Shown: positions 44,462 to 57,930, numbered from the stretch's first letter. The stretch: DNA of 64,000 nucleotides from Phyto melanocephala (GCA_941918925.1 OW799237.1:58079997-58143996), one strand, 5' to 3'. Numbers and translations are program-made. Notes: generated by a model not told the origin, from the letters alone.

Positions 44462-46640
44462 CATTTTTGTAAAATTAGTTAGGTTCCACGTACATCTTTC
44501 ATAAAACGTTTACTATCGGATAATTGTTTTAGCAAATTTCTTATTATTTCAAAATTTGACTTTCTGATTTTTTCATTGAATGACGGAGTCAGTTTCCATG
44601 TCAATGAATAAAACATTTTGAAGCCAAATTCTCTATATAGAAGATAAATGGGATATCCAAAGCGTAGATTCTGTATTATTTTAACATTTTTTCTGTACAA
44701 GATAAAGCAGCCATAAGGGAAAAGACTTGAGAACCATAGGTCATAATCGGACGAAGACACATTGTGTAAATAAGTACCTTGTTCTTTATATTAAGTGTAA
44801 ATCTTCGGCTAGTTAAGGGGTATAAGGCATGGCTACACTTAATTGTATTCACAAATGTAATTAACATGATGCTCAATTAAACGTTTTTTGTCGAGGATTA
44901 CTCCTAAATATTTAATTTCGTCCTTCAATGGAATAACTGTTCCCCTAGACGATAAATATCTAGTAGGAAAGCGTTTTCGTGATTTGTTGAATGGACCTTT
45001 ATTTTCCATTTTTTATAAATAGTATTTACGACATAATTTAAGATTATTTCATTCTTCAAGCTCTATCATAGTATCTACTTAAAATAAGATCCGATTTATA
45101 TATCGAGTATAGTGTGGGGGATAATACCAATCCTTGTGGCAATCCTGCAAGTTATTGACAGATACGACATATGTACGTTTATTAAAAAAGCTTTTGATAA
45201 GTTTTTGTCGATAAATTTAAAAAATAAACGTATTTAATTTATACACTAGCTCATTATGCCGGATTGAGTCAAAAGCTTTTTCAATATCAAGAAAAACGAC
45301 TCCAGTACTTTTCCGATTTTTTTTTTTTTTTCAAGAAAGTTTACAACTCCTTTAAGTTAATGTACAGTGGAGTGCTCTTTTCGGAAACTAATTTGTTCTC
45401 GATTTTTAATATAACTTAAATTTAGTTTACTTAAGATTTCTCGACGTCTTAATTTAAAATTGATCCATTTAAATTACGATTAGAACATGTTGAATTTTTG
45501 CCTTTCAAAGTTTTAGTTAATTAGCATCTTACTAATTTCTGAAATTTCCCGTCGGCAGAGGTTTCTATGACAAACTGGCATTTTATTAGAAGCTTCTTTT
45601 GCAATGGATATTAGTTTACTTAATGCTACATCTAGATTACCTGAGTTTGTAATCTTTTGATAAATATCCTGTAATAAAATTTCAGTTTCCACCCAGTGTT
45701 TTATTGATAACCAATCGGCTATATTATACAAGAATAACATCAAAATGCAATTCTGTATCACTCCATAAATAATGCAAAATATTGGTTCATGGTCTGACTG
45801 CAAAATATGTGGATATGTCTCCAAGGTTAAAAAAATTAAGACAGTAGTTAGTAAAAAGGATGTTCACGGTAGACGGCTGAACTGGCTTAATATTATGTCC
45901 AAAACGTGAACATGAATTTAAGTAATAAATTCATCATTACCATCACTATTGTTTAAAAAAACAATTCCAGTGAGTATGTTGAGTGTTAAAATCACAAAAA
46001 AAAAAAAGTAATTTGAACGTCCAGTTAAATCATTCATATCAGTTTTAAAATTTATAGTACGAGCCGGATTGTATGCGGATGTAAAAATCACAGAGCGCCT
46101 ATTTAAAATTACTCTTACCGAAATATTTTCAGCCACACGCATATTTATAGTTGGAAATAATTCGTGTTCAACATTATTTTTTCTTGCGATGAGTATACCT
46201 TTTTTACCTTTTGTTACATCTGAGTACAGTATATTGTATATTGAGAACAGTATTTTGATTATTCATGATTACCAGCACAGGCTGTACATACTACTACTCA
46301 GATACAGTTCCTAGCACCATGACTACAGAGCATTTGGTCCATTGTGTAGGGCCTCTTCTTCCCGTGAGTAAATTGTAATATTACTAAAATATGTAATTTT
46401 TAAGATATCCCTCTTTAACACTTACCAGATTTATATTGTGTGATTTGATAAATTCATCACAAATCATCTTGGTATCCATTTGTATAAGACCAAACAACAC
46501 AAGTTTAAAAGTTTTTTCATCTTTTAGTTCATACGTCCTTGAGATAGATATTAACTATGTTCCAATGGACATCCTTTGAATATATACCTTTTTCCATTTA
46601 GTCCAAAAATTGACAAAAAGCTATGGACAGAGTCCAATAC
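44462..46640 (-). pseudogene. decayed Jockey-like LINE, ORF1 and ORF2 remnants
   Basis: Read on the minus strand from the right, the order is that of a Jockey-type LINE. ORF1 segment FKLVLFGLIQMDTKMICDEF lies near 46490. Two zinc knuckles follow near 46250-46320 (SHGARNC, then CTACAGNHE...KYC), shifted and interrupted. Endonuclease pieces are SAYNPARTINFKTDMN near 46060 and SDHEPIFC near 45800. Reverse transcriptase pieces are VVFLDIEKAFDSIRHNELVY near 45290, LPQGLVLSPTLYSIY near 45110, KYLGVILDKKRL near 44895 and LRPIMTYGSQVF near 44750. The FADD box is missing. Frameshifts and stops are many. The gap between knuckles and endonuclease indicates an internal deletion. Confidence 0.8.
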
Positions 46641-47481
46641 AATCGGTAAAATTTTCTCCTTGCGAGTACCGTGTTCTTCCTCTTCTTCATTTGCAAGAAA
46701 GGTAAAAACTATCCATACAAAAAGGCATTATTGTACTAAATTATTTTATAATTATTAAATGTTGGTAAAAATATCAAATCCATTCGAACATTCTACTTTT
46801 GAAGTAAATCGCGCGAATCTATTACGTTTTTTTTAAAGGCGCTAAACAAAAATGCATTCTTGGATTGTTGAAATGCTCTTAATCTAGAGCGAAAAGCGCT
46901 AAATTAACATCGCTGTAAACATCTGTGTATGTCAAAAATGGAAAAACATTTGTAAGTGATGTTTAAAAAGAGCAAGCGCTTTTACTTAAAATTGTTTATG
47001 TGTTTTGCTTTTTTTTTGGTTTTTAAAATTTAATGGCAGAGGTACATAACCAAAAAGCCAGGGTATTCACTTGGTTCCTGCTCCGTGGAACTACCTTTAC
47101 CTCGTATAGAAAGTCGTAGACATTGAAAAAATAAATAAAATTGACTAATATTGTTCTCCCCCAGTTACAAACGTTGATTCAAGCACCGCAGGTCGACCTA
47201 TACCAATGTATAGGAAGTCGGAGACATCTGAACAATAATTACTGCTGAGTTTTATGGAACTCCTCCTATCACAAGTAAATTGAGTTTATTTGGTACTCCT
47301 CAGCCTCGCACTAAACAAAAAAGCATAATAATTTATTTACAAGTATATTATTGATCATATTACGACTTTTACGGTTATTTGCCGTTTTTAAGTTAATTTT
47401 GAAAAAAAAAATATATAACTTTTTTGTTTGTATTTATTTGTTGTTTAATGCTTTTTTATAATTTTTGAAATTTATTAATTA
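46641..47481. other. spacer, no gene seen
   Basis: Two related stretches ('cgtatagaaagtcgtagaca' near 47102 and 'tgtataggaagtcggagaca' near 47210) hint at a local duplication. Nothing else was recognised. Confidence 0.35.
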
Positions 47482-48292
47482 CTAGCCAAACCCGGCGCGC
47501 GCTCCTACGCCCCTTAATGAATCAAAATGCGTTCTGAATTTTAATTGAATATCAAGTGCAAGAACCTAAAAATTATAATTTTTTTTATGGGCGAGGCACT
47601 GCCCACTCTTCTAATCACGAAATTGTAAAGTCATAACAGCTCAATTTGTGTGCAAAGTTTCAGAAGAATCGGTCCAGAGCAAGTACCTCAAAATTATACT
47701 TTTTAAATGGGCGTGTCCCTGCCCACTTTTCTAATCGCAAAATTATAGTGTCATAACAGCTCAATATGTGTGCAAGGTTTCAGAATAATCAGTCCAGTGC
47801 AAGTAGCTGAAAATTATAATAATTTTTTATGGGCGTGGCCCCGCCCACTTTTCTTATCACGAAATTATTAAGTCATGACAGCTCGATATGTGTGCAAAGT
47901 TTCAGAAAAATCGGTCCAGTGCAAGAACCCCAAAATTATAACTTTTTTTTATGGGCGTGGCCCTGCCCACTTTTTTAAGCAAAGTTTCAGAAAATACGGT
48001 CCAGTGCCAGTACCTCAAAATCAAAACTTTTTTAGGGGCGTGGCCCCGCCCACTTTTCTTATCACGAAATTATTTAGTCATGACAGCTCGATATGTGTGC
48101 AAAGTTTCAGAAAAATCGGTCATGTGCAAGTAGCTAAAAATGATAACTAATTTTTTTATGGGCGTGGCCCCGCCCACTTTTTTCCACCCGTAAACACTCC
48201 CTGGTATGTGTACAACAACTTACCAAAGTTTGAGCCCGATCGGTTTTACAGTTTCACACACACACAAAGAGTTTCACTTTTATATATATAGA
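47482..48292 (-). mobile_element. Helitron family C, full length
   Basis: On the minus strand it starts TCTATATATATAAAAGTG (48292 down) and ends CTAG at 47485-47482. The flanks are A and T as expected. About five monomers are present, and one deletion within a monomer lies near 47975. Confidence 0.87.
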
Positions 48293-48519
48293 TTTTTTTT
48301 GGCATTTTATTAAATTTTTTACAATTTTTACTTGTAATATCAAACACTCGTTTGCTAATGTGACGTCACACACGAGAAAGCAGAATTACAAAAAATATAC
48401 GCAGTGCGTAATCTTGTTTTTTCATTCGTGAAGCACTCCTTTACAGACAATAATATGCTATAATGTCGGATATATTAACATTTCGAGAGGTTACTGATAA
48501 AATAAATTTATTTTAATAA

Positions 48520-49321
48520 CAAGTAAAAGTGTTGGCCGTGCCGAATCTGGTAATATCTTTCACCATCATGTTTGCATATTAGTTTTGCCATTTGCTTTAT
48601 TATAGCGAACGCCGTATTTGATATTTAATTATTACATCATTTACTGTATTCTACTAGTAAAGAACATTTATTTGATACCCATAATGATGGGCCATTTTGG
48701 ACCTTAACTTTATCAGTGTTAACTGTATTCCACTGGCAAAGTCCTTTCGTTTGATATTAATATCGTTCCTCTCACTTGTCCAGAAGCTGAAAAAAATGAT
48801 TTTCATTTGTAAATTGTAGGAAAAACTCCGCACCACTTGTATATTTGTTTTAATATCTTAGTAAGTGTAAAACCGATTTGTCAGTCTTTCTTAGCAGTAG
48901 TTTTAAAGACTACGGTCTATACTCTGGTGTCTTTAGTACGTCCGAAAATTCATATCGTTCCTATAAATAGCTGAAAAATTTTGATTTTCTTGGTAAAAAT
49001 TGAGGAAAAAAACTAAGGCAGTTGTGTTTATTTGCGAATACCTTAAAAATTTATGGGGCGATCATGCTGGACTTAAATAGCGATATGTTTCCGGATATTT
49101 GCAAAAGATTGATACCACATAGAGATCTGAGTAACATGTGGGGGCTTCTTATGGTTCATTTTAAATAACAGACAGACGGACATAGCCAATTCGACTCAAC
49201 TGGTCATAACTTTCAGAAAATATATACTTTATGGGGTCGGAAATGAAAATTGTAGGAATTACAAACGGAATGACAAAGCTATATGTATATACCCTTGACA
49301 GTACATGGGATAGGTATAAAA
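48520..49321 (-). mobile_element. DINE-1-like element, third A-type lineage
   Basis: Begins CAAGTAAAAGTG with a damaged hairpin (GGCCGTGCCGAAT, left arm partly deleted). It contains 'caccatcatg' as at 55550 and ends 'gacaaagctatat...ggtataaa'. It resembles 17179-18036 inverted. Confidence 0.72.
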
Positions 49322-50214
49322 AAATACACACATTCTCTTCGCTGCGATTGTTGTTATAAATAGGCATACATTTTATTTTTCATTTAAAGAGCCAATTTCC
49401 CACCCAACTCAAGAGTATGAAAACATTTGATCAAAGAGAGATTTGTTCCACATACTCTTTAGCAAATAAATGTTTTATATGTTGCCATATTAGTTATTAA
49501 TGACAAGAAAAAATTATATCATGATGAAAGTGCTGAGCACAATTTGAATTATATTATAACGAAGCCATAGATATTTGACTCAAATATTATAAAATATAAT
49601 TAAATAAGAACTAAAATTTGGCTTAATAATTTAAATGCTTCTAACTTCCTGCTTAGAAATTAAAAAATCAATAATTTAAATATTGTGAGTTTATTTTCGA
49701 ACGTGTTTGTTTAAATTCAAAGAAAATTAAAAGCAAGAAAAAGAAATAACGTGTATTTCATTCCTATATTCTTTTCAAGAAGTTTTTGAATCATCTTTTT
49801 TCGACTTGTGAGGAGAAAGTTTATCTGTATTTTAATACGATCGTCAGTCGCAATTTTTTGACTAAAAAATTTTTAAATAAAAACTATACAATTGAATAAA
49901 AAAATATAACTGTAAAAAATGTAGTAAATTAAATTTTTTATAACATTATTTATTAATATTTTCATAAAATGTTTCGTTGTGCTGAAGTTCTTTCTGCTTT
50001 TTAGGCAAAAAATAATAACAATGACGGAAGAAGTATTTAAATATAAAAAATTTAGTTTTTTTGGTTTGGTTTAAACCGATACTTATCAATTAATACATTA
50101 TTTTTAAAAGATAATTTCATATACACTTGTATATCAGAAACCATTTTTTGTTGTAATTCAAGTTGTTTTTTTTTAATTCCGGCGTTTTATCATGCAAGAG
50201 TTGCCGAATCGAGG
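49322..50214. other. AT-rich spacer, no gene seen
   Basis: No convincing coding sequence or transposon end. Confidence 0.45.
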
Positions 50215-50372
50215 TACTAGATTTCTAAGTAAAATAGAAAAATATTCCACACTGGACTGCCGCAAAGCGTCGTTCAGAGAAATTGTATAAATACGTCACC
50301 AATTTGTGGCCGTATAACGTCAATAACGCGGCGAATGTTGTCAATCGTTTCGGGCTTGTCGGCGTAGACTAG
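50215..50372 (-). pseudogene. mariner-like transposase C-terminal fragment
   Basis: Minus-strand translation starts LVYADKPETIDNIRRVIDVI followed by RPQIGDVFIQF and then a stop. This matches the 'V..D.P.TI..L...I...I.P' region near the C-terminus of mariner-type transposases. No ends or upstream domains were seen. Confidence 0.65.
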
Positions 50373-52613
50373 CTATTTCTAATACAGTGTGTGTTTAAAT
50401 TTGTTGGTAGTCTTAAACTATTTAAGCTTATTGTTTTATAAAATTTTATGACATTTGTATTAAATGTATTATTCACTCGAATACCCAAGTGACCTTAAAT
50501 GCCTTTACCTTACCTTATCGCCACACTGAAGGTTGCGGTGCTTGCCTAAAGTTAAACCTAAATGAATACTTCCCCTGAATATAAAAGTTTTACATAACTT
50601 TAGATACTATTTGCGTAAGATGGGCTGATCGGATAAAATATCATGTAGATTTTGAAATATGGAGAATGAATGGAGGAATATGTTTTATGCAAATACATGG
50701 AACTCTGCCATCAACATTTTTATTTTATGGAACCCAATTTAAAATTATCTGGGAAAAGAGAAACAATGCAATTTTTATGCACTGCTTCTTATAACAAATT
50801 CTATCACAAATTCTATAAATTTTATTTCACTCTGAACTCAGAACAGAAGAGATTCAGATTTTATGAACATTACTCATTTAAACTACTATTTTAAGTAACC
50901 CTTATACTGTCTGCATTTAGCGATTATATTAAAGAACGAACATCGTAAATCAGATCATTTTGTAATTGAATTTTGAACATGATTCCGAAAATTAATGAAA
51001 ATGCATAAATATGTGTGTGTCGAAATTCAAAAATTTAAGATTTAATTTAGAAGATTAAACAAATGTCCGCAATTATTTACTAAAAAGGGAATTTTAAGTG
51101 ATACATACATCAAACTATACATTAGATGCAAATATAAATAAGTTTTTCACAAGATATGTGTAATTTCACATTGAGTGGCAACACTAATAAAAAAATAAAA
51201 CGATAAGCACAGAGTGCTCTCTGCATGTAGTAGCGGACAAAAAACGTTGCCAGAATTATGGTTTAAATATAATTATTGGTGATTTTAAAACTCAAAATAC
51301 GATTAATATGATTTTTTTATTTTTTTTGTTTTTTTAAGTACGATTTTTTTATTTTTTTTTAAGTATGATTTTTTAAAAATTTAAAACGTTACAAGAATAT
51401 TTTCCGACTTTACTTTAAATTAATTTTAATTAACTTTCTTTTTTAATATTTTAAAAACTTTTGTAATATGTTGCATTTAATTATTGCAATCTCTCTTTTT
51501 ATTTTTTTTTTAAGAACCCTTTTCGACTTGTTATAATTTGCCAAGTAAATTTATCAACGATTAATCACGAATAAACAAACTTAAATTGTGATTTTATTTT
51601 TCAAAGTTAGTGTAATTAAAAATTGTTTGATAATATTTTTCTGAATTGATGATTTTTTAACTGATAATTTTTCAATGAAAGCGTCTGGCAACGCTGATGG
51701 CAAGCGATCATTGTTTTGGGAAGAAAGCACTTTAAATTTATAATGCAAACACTTTTTTATAAATAAAATATTTTTTTTTCATTCAGTTTAAAATCTTGAA
51801 GCAGAAAGGTGTGATTGTAGAATGATATATGTATGTATGTATATTTGTATGTACATACATTCATAAGCAGAAATAATAAAATAATTATAATAAAACAAAT
51901 TAAAAAATTACAAAGAATAATTAAACAAAAATAAAAATAGTAACTAATTGAATTTATAAATAAATAAATAAAACAAAAAAATAACAACAACCATAATAAA
52001 GTAGCAACAAAGTGAATAAATGATAATAATATTTACATAAACAAACACAGTTAAATAATCAAATTTACAAACAAACATAGATACATTTCAATCCGTACGA
52101 AAGTATGAATGTATTTAGGTTTGTATTCAGTGATAAAGTGTTAATTGAAATCGTCATTAATCGATATCAACTAAACATTTGTGCAACAAACAATAAACAC
52201 AAATATTTTTAATGCATAATTTATGTACAATCTGTGTTTATAGGTATGTATGTATTTTTGTGCATACTAGGCCATAATTTACTTATTCAGATTTTAAAAC
52301 GCCGTACAATTTTAAATTGTTTTCAAAAAATTTCCATAAATTTGTGCGAAAATAACTGAGTTTTTTCAAATAAGTCTTTAAAAACTTTATATACGTACAA
52401 TAGACTGTACGGATCGCCAAGGTATACGGCGGATTCGTTTTTGTGTTTGTATTGTGGTATATTCCGATGTATTTGCAATGTGTATCATAAAAAAGCTTCA
52501 AAATGGTATAAAATATTATTCTTACAATGTAGTAAATACATACATTGTAGTACTTAGGTAGAATTTTTTATTATTATCTGTCCAAAGGTTTTCAAGATTT
52601 AAATCCTAATACA
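50373..52613. other. AT-rich spacer, no gene seen
   Basis: About 2.2 kb with homopolymer-rich stretches (51290-51510). 'gtggcaacact' near 51176 and 'ctggcaacgctgatgg' near 51686 look like decayed transposon ends but do not pair convincingly. It may be upstream or intronic DNA of the exon at 56446. Confidence 0.4.
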
Positions 52614-53273
52614 TACCCAGGAAAATAACACATTACAAAATAATGAGTTGAAAGTACTAGATAACAGTTCTTCACTATTTACAATTTGGCATCTAAACTC
52701 ATTTTTTAAACACGGCGATGTCATCGGAGGCTAGTACTTATCTCACTCGCTTACAAATACGGACTCGTCTAAGTACTTTTTACGGTCGCTTATATATGGG
52801 AACTTTAGTAAATACTTACTTTTATAGCAATATATAAGTACTTAATTTAAATAACCTATTACTATTATGGACTTAAAGAAGTCGTTCGGTTCTTTAAGGG
52901 ACGAAAATTCGGCTAGATTATTCAGCGATACTTTAATTTGAAACTTAAAAATCAGTGAAAATCTATAAGTCATCACTTTGTTAATGCAACGCTATGCCGC
53001 TGTTATCAAAATAATTATTAGTTATAACGTAAGCGTGCTAAACTAAATGATAATAGTAAAAATGTATGTAATTAATTGCTTTTAAGCAAATTTTGCAATA
53101 AGAAATTGTATTGTGTGTGTATCTTAGCAAATGTCTTAAATTAAGTACTCACTTAGCACATTATAAATCAAGTCATTACTAAAACACTTTTTGGTAAGAC
53201 AGACGATATGTAATAGTCATTGAAAAGTATGTTGTTTAGTAAGAGCAAGTCATTACCTAGTTTTTGCTGGGTA
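52614..53273. mobile_element. candidate MITE with TACCCAG ends
   Basis: TACCCAGGAAAA at 52614 is mirrored by TTTTTGCTGGGTA ending at 53273. Inside, 'aagtact' and 'tcattac' words recur. No coding. The termini resemble 21616-21965. Confidence 0.45.
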
Positions 53274-54230
53274 ATAATACAAACTAACAAATGAGAAGAA
53301 TATTAAATTTTACAGAAAAGTTTGTAATCGAAACATAATTTTCAGTAGTTGACATAATTGTACGAATAGTTTGTGGGGTATTGCTACACACTTGCTTTTA
53401 CATCTGAGTAAATAAATGCGGTTGATGCCACAATATAGTGAGTCTTAAAGTTTATACAGTCACAGCTTGTTATTGGTTTACGGAACACATATGACTAAAG
53501 TCAGTACTGAGAAAAAGAATAAAGAACATTTACGTAAATTTCTCTCTATGTATATTGACATAGATTTTTAACAATACTTGGTGAATTCACAAAGTGTGAT
53601 ATCATTTAGTATTCTAAAAGTAATATTTAATTAAGAATACTATTTAGTTAAACAAATTACGAAAAAAAGGCAGATAGCACACACAAAAAATTACCTTTAA
53701 AATTTTTCCGTCACAACACAATACATTTCAGAATCGGGAAGAGTATATTTAAAAGATAAGTACTTATGTATATCCAAATACACTTCTATATATTTTTGAA
53801 TAGAATAGTTTTTATTATCGAAATTTTCTAAACTAATATTTAAATTTTGTTCTGGCCTCAGTTAATTTTATTTATATGTAATAATGAAAGATAAATCTCA
53901 AAAATCATATCTGGTTTTTATCTAAAAAATTACATATATTTATCACTAGTTATGATTAAACTAAAGAACAATTATATCAATATATTTAAACAAATTAGTT
54001 AAATAACATTTTTTGAATTAACAGATTTTTTCGCAAACAGTGAAGATTGTTTTTAAGCTAGGATTTTTTTTTCAAAACTTATTGTTAGAAAAAAAAAACA
54101 GTTTCGTGTATAGCCTAGAAAATGTATGTTTTTAATTATTTCGCTATATATATCAGAAAAAACAGGAAAAAACTACAAGATAATAATTATTTTGTTAATT
54201 TTACTTAACACATAAGAGGCAATTGTTTCT
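53274..54230. other. AT-rich spacer, no gene seen
   Basis: Nothing recognised. Confidence 0.45.
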
Positions 54231-55238
54231 ATACCCTTCACCTGTGGTGCTCAAGGGCTTTGTCATTCCGTTTGTAATTTCTACAATTTTCATTCCGACC
54301 ACATAAAGTATACATTTTCTGAAAGCTTATGAATAGAGGATTAAGCCCTGATCGTCTGTCCGTGTGTTGGTTGAAATCAACTTTTAGAAGCCACTATATG
54401 ATCCTCAGCTTTGTGTATGATATCACATATCCGGGAATGAATCGCTATTGAAATTCAGCACAATCGCGCCATAACTTTTTGAGATATGAGCAAATAAACA
54501 CGATTGCCTCTGTTTTTTTCCATATTTTTACCACCAAAATTAAAATTTTTCAACCATAGAATAATTTATAGGTACCTTTGCTACTATTTGTCGATATAAT
54601 ATGCCTTTAGAGATATTTGTGAAAAATTTTGGATAAAGCGGGCTCTAATCGGTAAAGTTAACGCAAAAATTTCTTGGAAAAATATATATTCCAAAAATCT
54701 ACAAACTAAAATTAAATTTTTTCAGCTTCTAGTCACCAATATAAGCACTATAAAAATTTAAAATTCATGTTTGCTGCCGTTACAAAATGGCGGACAATAA
54801 GTTATATATATGGGCAATTTTCAGGAAAATATATTTTGTTTTACTCAGGAAATATACATTTGAGGTTTCATCGCTCGACGTCAATACGTTTCGAAGCTAT
54901 TGCATATTTTTTAATGTTGGAGGGACATGGTTTTCTTGACCTACTCTTGCATTACGAGCTATAACTCTCTTCCTAATATACCGATTTAGCACATTTCCAA
55001 TACCAAACAATCCTTGTGTATAAGAAATTATCTGGCAAAATTTAAGCCCCCTTACTTTTTCGGTTCAAGCGCTATTGTGCCTTCAACAGACGGACGGACA
55101 TATCTAGATCATCCTGAAATAATACCAGGACTCAGCATATATATACTTTATGGGGTCTAAAATAGATATTTCAATGTGTTACAAGCGGAATGACAAAATG
55201 AATATACCCCCACTATTTTTTTGGTGGCAGGTATAAAA
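54231..55238. mobile_element. composite of two DINE-1-like halves, head to head
   Basis: 54231-54770 is the start half of the third A-type lineage in plus orientation (CTATACCCTTCACC onward). 54770-55238 is the start half of subfamily B in minus orientation, ending 'ggtggcaggtataaaaa'. Both hairpin ends are missing and the two interiors are joined. Confidence 0.65.
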
Positions 55239-55510
55239 ATAGTTTATTAAGTAAAATAAAACAAACAAAACAAAAGAAATGGATACAAAAACATTAAAAG
55301 AAAGTATCTCCATAATTTTGAACCACCTTTCAACTATTTATTAATAGAATAAAAGCTTATTTCTATTTTGGAGCGCATTGTAAAAATGTCTAAGTTTTTC
55401 ATACAAACAAAAAGAGCATATACAGTGCTTGGAATAAATATTTTAACAAAAGTATTAAAAAATACTTCAAGAAATTCTCCTATTTTCATGAGAAATTAAT
55501 TTTATTTTCA

Positions 55511-55640
55511 AACAAGTAGAGTGCTGTATTCGGCCGTGCCCAATCTGATAATACCCTTCACCATCATGTACATAGGTATAGTTATACGCCATTTTTCTTT
55601 ATTATTTTCGCCACTTTGTAGCTAATATATCAAATATATA
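55511..55640 (-). mobile_element. DINE-1-like terminal fragment
   Basis: 'caagtagagtgctg', a hairpin with one change (ATTCGGCCGTGCCCAAT), then 'acccttcaccatcatg', as at 48520. Confidence 0.65.
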
Positions 55641-56445
55641 AATCTTTTTTCTTGGAAATCTTTTTATAATTCTTATAAGTGAGGTAGTAGATTTTTGACA
55701 ACATAGCAAATACTAATTTATATTACATTTTTTATATACAAGAAATATTTTTTTTAAGAAATTTCAAAGAGTTCGATTAGTAGTTTCTGATTATAATAAA
55801 ATATCAGTTAAGGTTAAATAAAACATAATAAAAAGTAAATTTGAACAATTCGTAGTCACATAACAGTAAATCCGATAACGTTTGTATCTACTACTCATGT
55901 TTGAACAAAAACAAATAACAAATAAAACAATGGAATGTACTTAATGAATTATTTTCGTTTAATGTTAAATTATTATTCCAAAAAAAAAAAGCTTAATAAT
56001 AACTAACTGTCAACTAAGACGTAAAGATTATTTCGTTTATTAAATTCCTGATAAAGTATTTATGCGAATCATTGTGAAAGCCAGTATATTAGTTATGGCA
56101 AAGCAACAAAAAAATTAAATGTTTATCGAAATTATAAATGCATTAATAATAAACAATAAAAACAACTAAAAATAAAAATTTAACAGCAGTAGCATAATGA
56201 ACAATAGAAACATATACAATACAAATACAAAAAAAAGTATTTTTTAACCCGTTAAATAATTAAAATAAATTATATTATGAAAATACAAAAAAAAAAAAAA
56301 ATAAATAAATAAAGTACTTTACCATTGAATAAAAACAATATTGTCAGCAAAATAATTATTTACTATATTCACACAGTAACAACACTATTATATTACATGA
56401 AACTATACAACAACTATTCGATTCATTAAACTTCAGCCGAGCAAT
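55641..56445. other. probable 5' leader or upstream region of the exon at 56446
   Basis: AT-rich. The last 70 bp are less AT-poor-complex and lead into the ATG, as a 5' untranslated leader might. No promoter motif could be assigned. Confidence 0.35.
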
Positions 56446-57010
56446 ATGTCAAAGCATCGTATTTTTAAAAATAGCGATTTCCATAATCACTCTGATGCTG
56501 ATGATGATGAGTCAACAACCGCGACTAATAACAACTCTACTAGGGCAATAACACTTACAAACCATGAGGAAAAGTTTGGCCTCTTCAATAGAAAGGTCAG
56601 TAATCAATATCGCCCAACCGATTATGATCAATTAAGAGATGAGAATTTAGTGCAACAACAATATCAGTATTACTATGACGATGATAATACTCGGCATAAC
56701 TACAACTACAGGGAGTTGCCTCTTAGTGGTAATAACGATCATGATCTCATTAAATATACTAACGACAATGTAATTGTCAGTGATAAACAAAATATTTACG
56801 GCAACAGCAGCGGTAGCAGTAAAGATACACAAAATATTGTCGGAAAAGAACCTATTGCAAACATTTACACAAACACTAACAATTTTGCGTCACCTTTGGA
56901 TTCCTCTGATGCTGCAACGGGTACTGAAGACTATGCGATGGAAATTCCACTGCTGCAACAAAGCAACAACAACAATAGCTATAGAGAAAACAACTACCAT
57001 AATAAAGCAA
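56446..57010 (+). CDS. probable first coding exon of an unrecognised host gene
   Basis: The frame is open from ATG 56446 (context AGCAATATG, A at -3) for 214 codons to a stop at 57088-57090, but the last stretch runs into a DINE element that starts near 57053. A potential splice donor (GCAA|GTATTA) follows 57010, giving an exon of 565 nt. The product is hydrophilic. It has acidic runs (DADDDES, YYYDDDN), many Asn and Ser with NNN/NNNN tracts, Tyr clusters and no signal peptide or membrane segment before the donor. This is typical of a cytosolic disordered N-terminus of a larger fly protein. I do not recognise the gene. The hydrophobic tail IIYFLIFLILIFFFIPF is encoded by putative intron plus DINE sequence and is probably not real. 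Later exons are not visible in this window. Confidence 0.55.
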
Positions 57011-57052
57011 GTATTATTTATTTTCTTATTTTTCTAATTTTAATTTTCTTTT

Positions 57053-57833
57053 TTATACCCTTCACATGTGGTGCACAAGTGTATATATAGCTTTGTCATT
57101 CCGTTTGTAATTTCTACAATTTTCATTTCCGACCCCATAAAGTATATTTTTTTTTAAGTTTATGAATAGAGGAGTCGATTAAGCCCTGACCGTCTGTCCG
57201 TCTATCCGTCTGTCCGTCTGCCCGTCTGTCCGTGTGTTGGTTGAAATCAACTTTTAGAAGCAACTATATGTTCCTCAGATCTGTATATGGTATCAATCTC
57301 TTGGAAATATCCAGGAATGAATCGCTATTGAAATTCAGCACAATCGCCCAATAACTTTCTGAGATATGAGCAAAAAACCACGACCACCTCGTTTTTTTTC
57401 ACAATTACAACAACAACATACATACATACATACATGTAAAAAACATACCAAACAAAAAAAATTACAAAAAAAAAAAATATTAAAAATAAGAAAAAAATAA
57501 TAAAAAAAACTAAAAAAAAAAATTAAAAAAAAATTAAAAAAAAATTTAAAAAAAAATTTAAAAAAATTTTTTAAAAATTTTTCTAAAAAAATTTTTTAAA
57601 AAAATTCAAAAAAAAAATAATAAAATATAAATAATATATTAAATAAAATAAAATAAAATTTTTTTGGCTCAGCTGGGATTCGATGCCACATTTATTCTAA
57701 CCGCTATATACATACATATGTACGTATTTTATATGAGATGAATGGTGATACAAACAATTGTTATTGCATGACTACACGTTGTGAAGGGTATATAAGATTC
57801 GGCACGGCCGAATATAGCACTGTTACTTGTTTA
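57053..57833 (+). mobile_element. DINE-1-like element, subfamily A, full length
   Basis: Starts TATACCCTTCACATG and ends with the hairpin ATTCGGCACGGCCGAAT and ACTTGTTT. A 'gtctgtccg/cgtctgcc' expansion lies at 57190-57235, as in 18777-19551. It lies just downstream of the candidate exon, in the likely intron. Confidence 0.87.
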
Positions 57834-57930
57834 CCTTAAAATAAAAAATAAAATATTTACTAATATCAAATGTAGTTGGAAAATGGAAATTAGTTGGAAA
57901 AAACATTAAGTGTCATAATTTTTTTAATTA

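Noticed and set aside
56647..56832. Hydrophobic minus-strand frame opposite the Asn-rich exon
   Set aside because: It arises from the complement of AAC/AAT-rich codons and shows no independent support.
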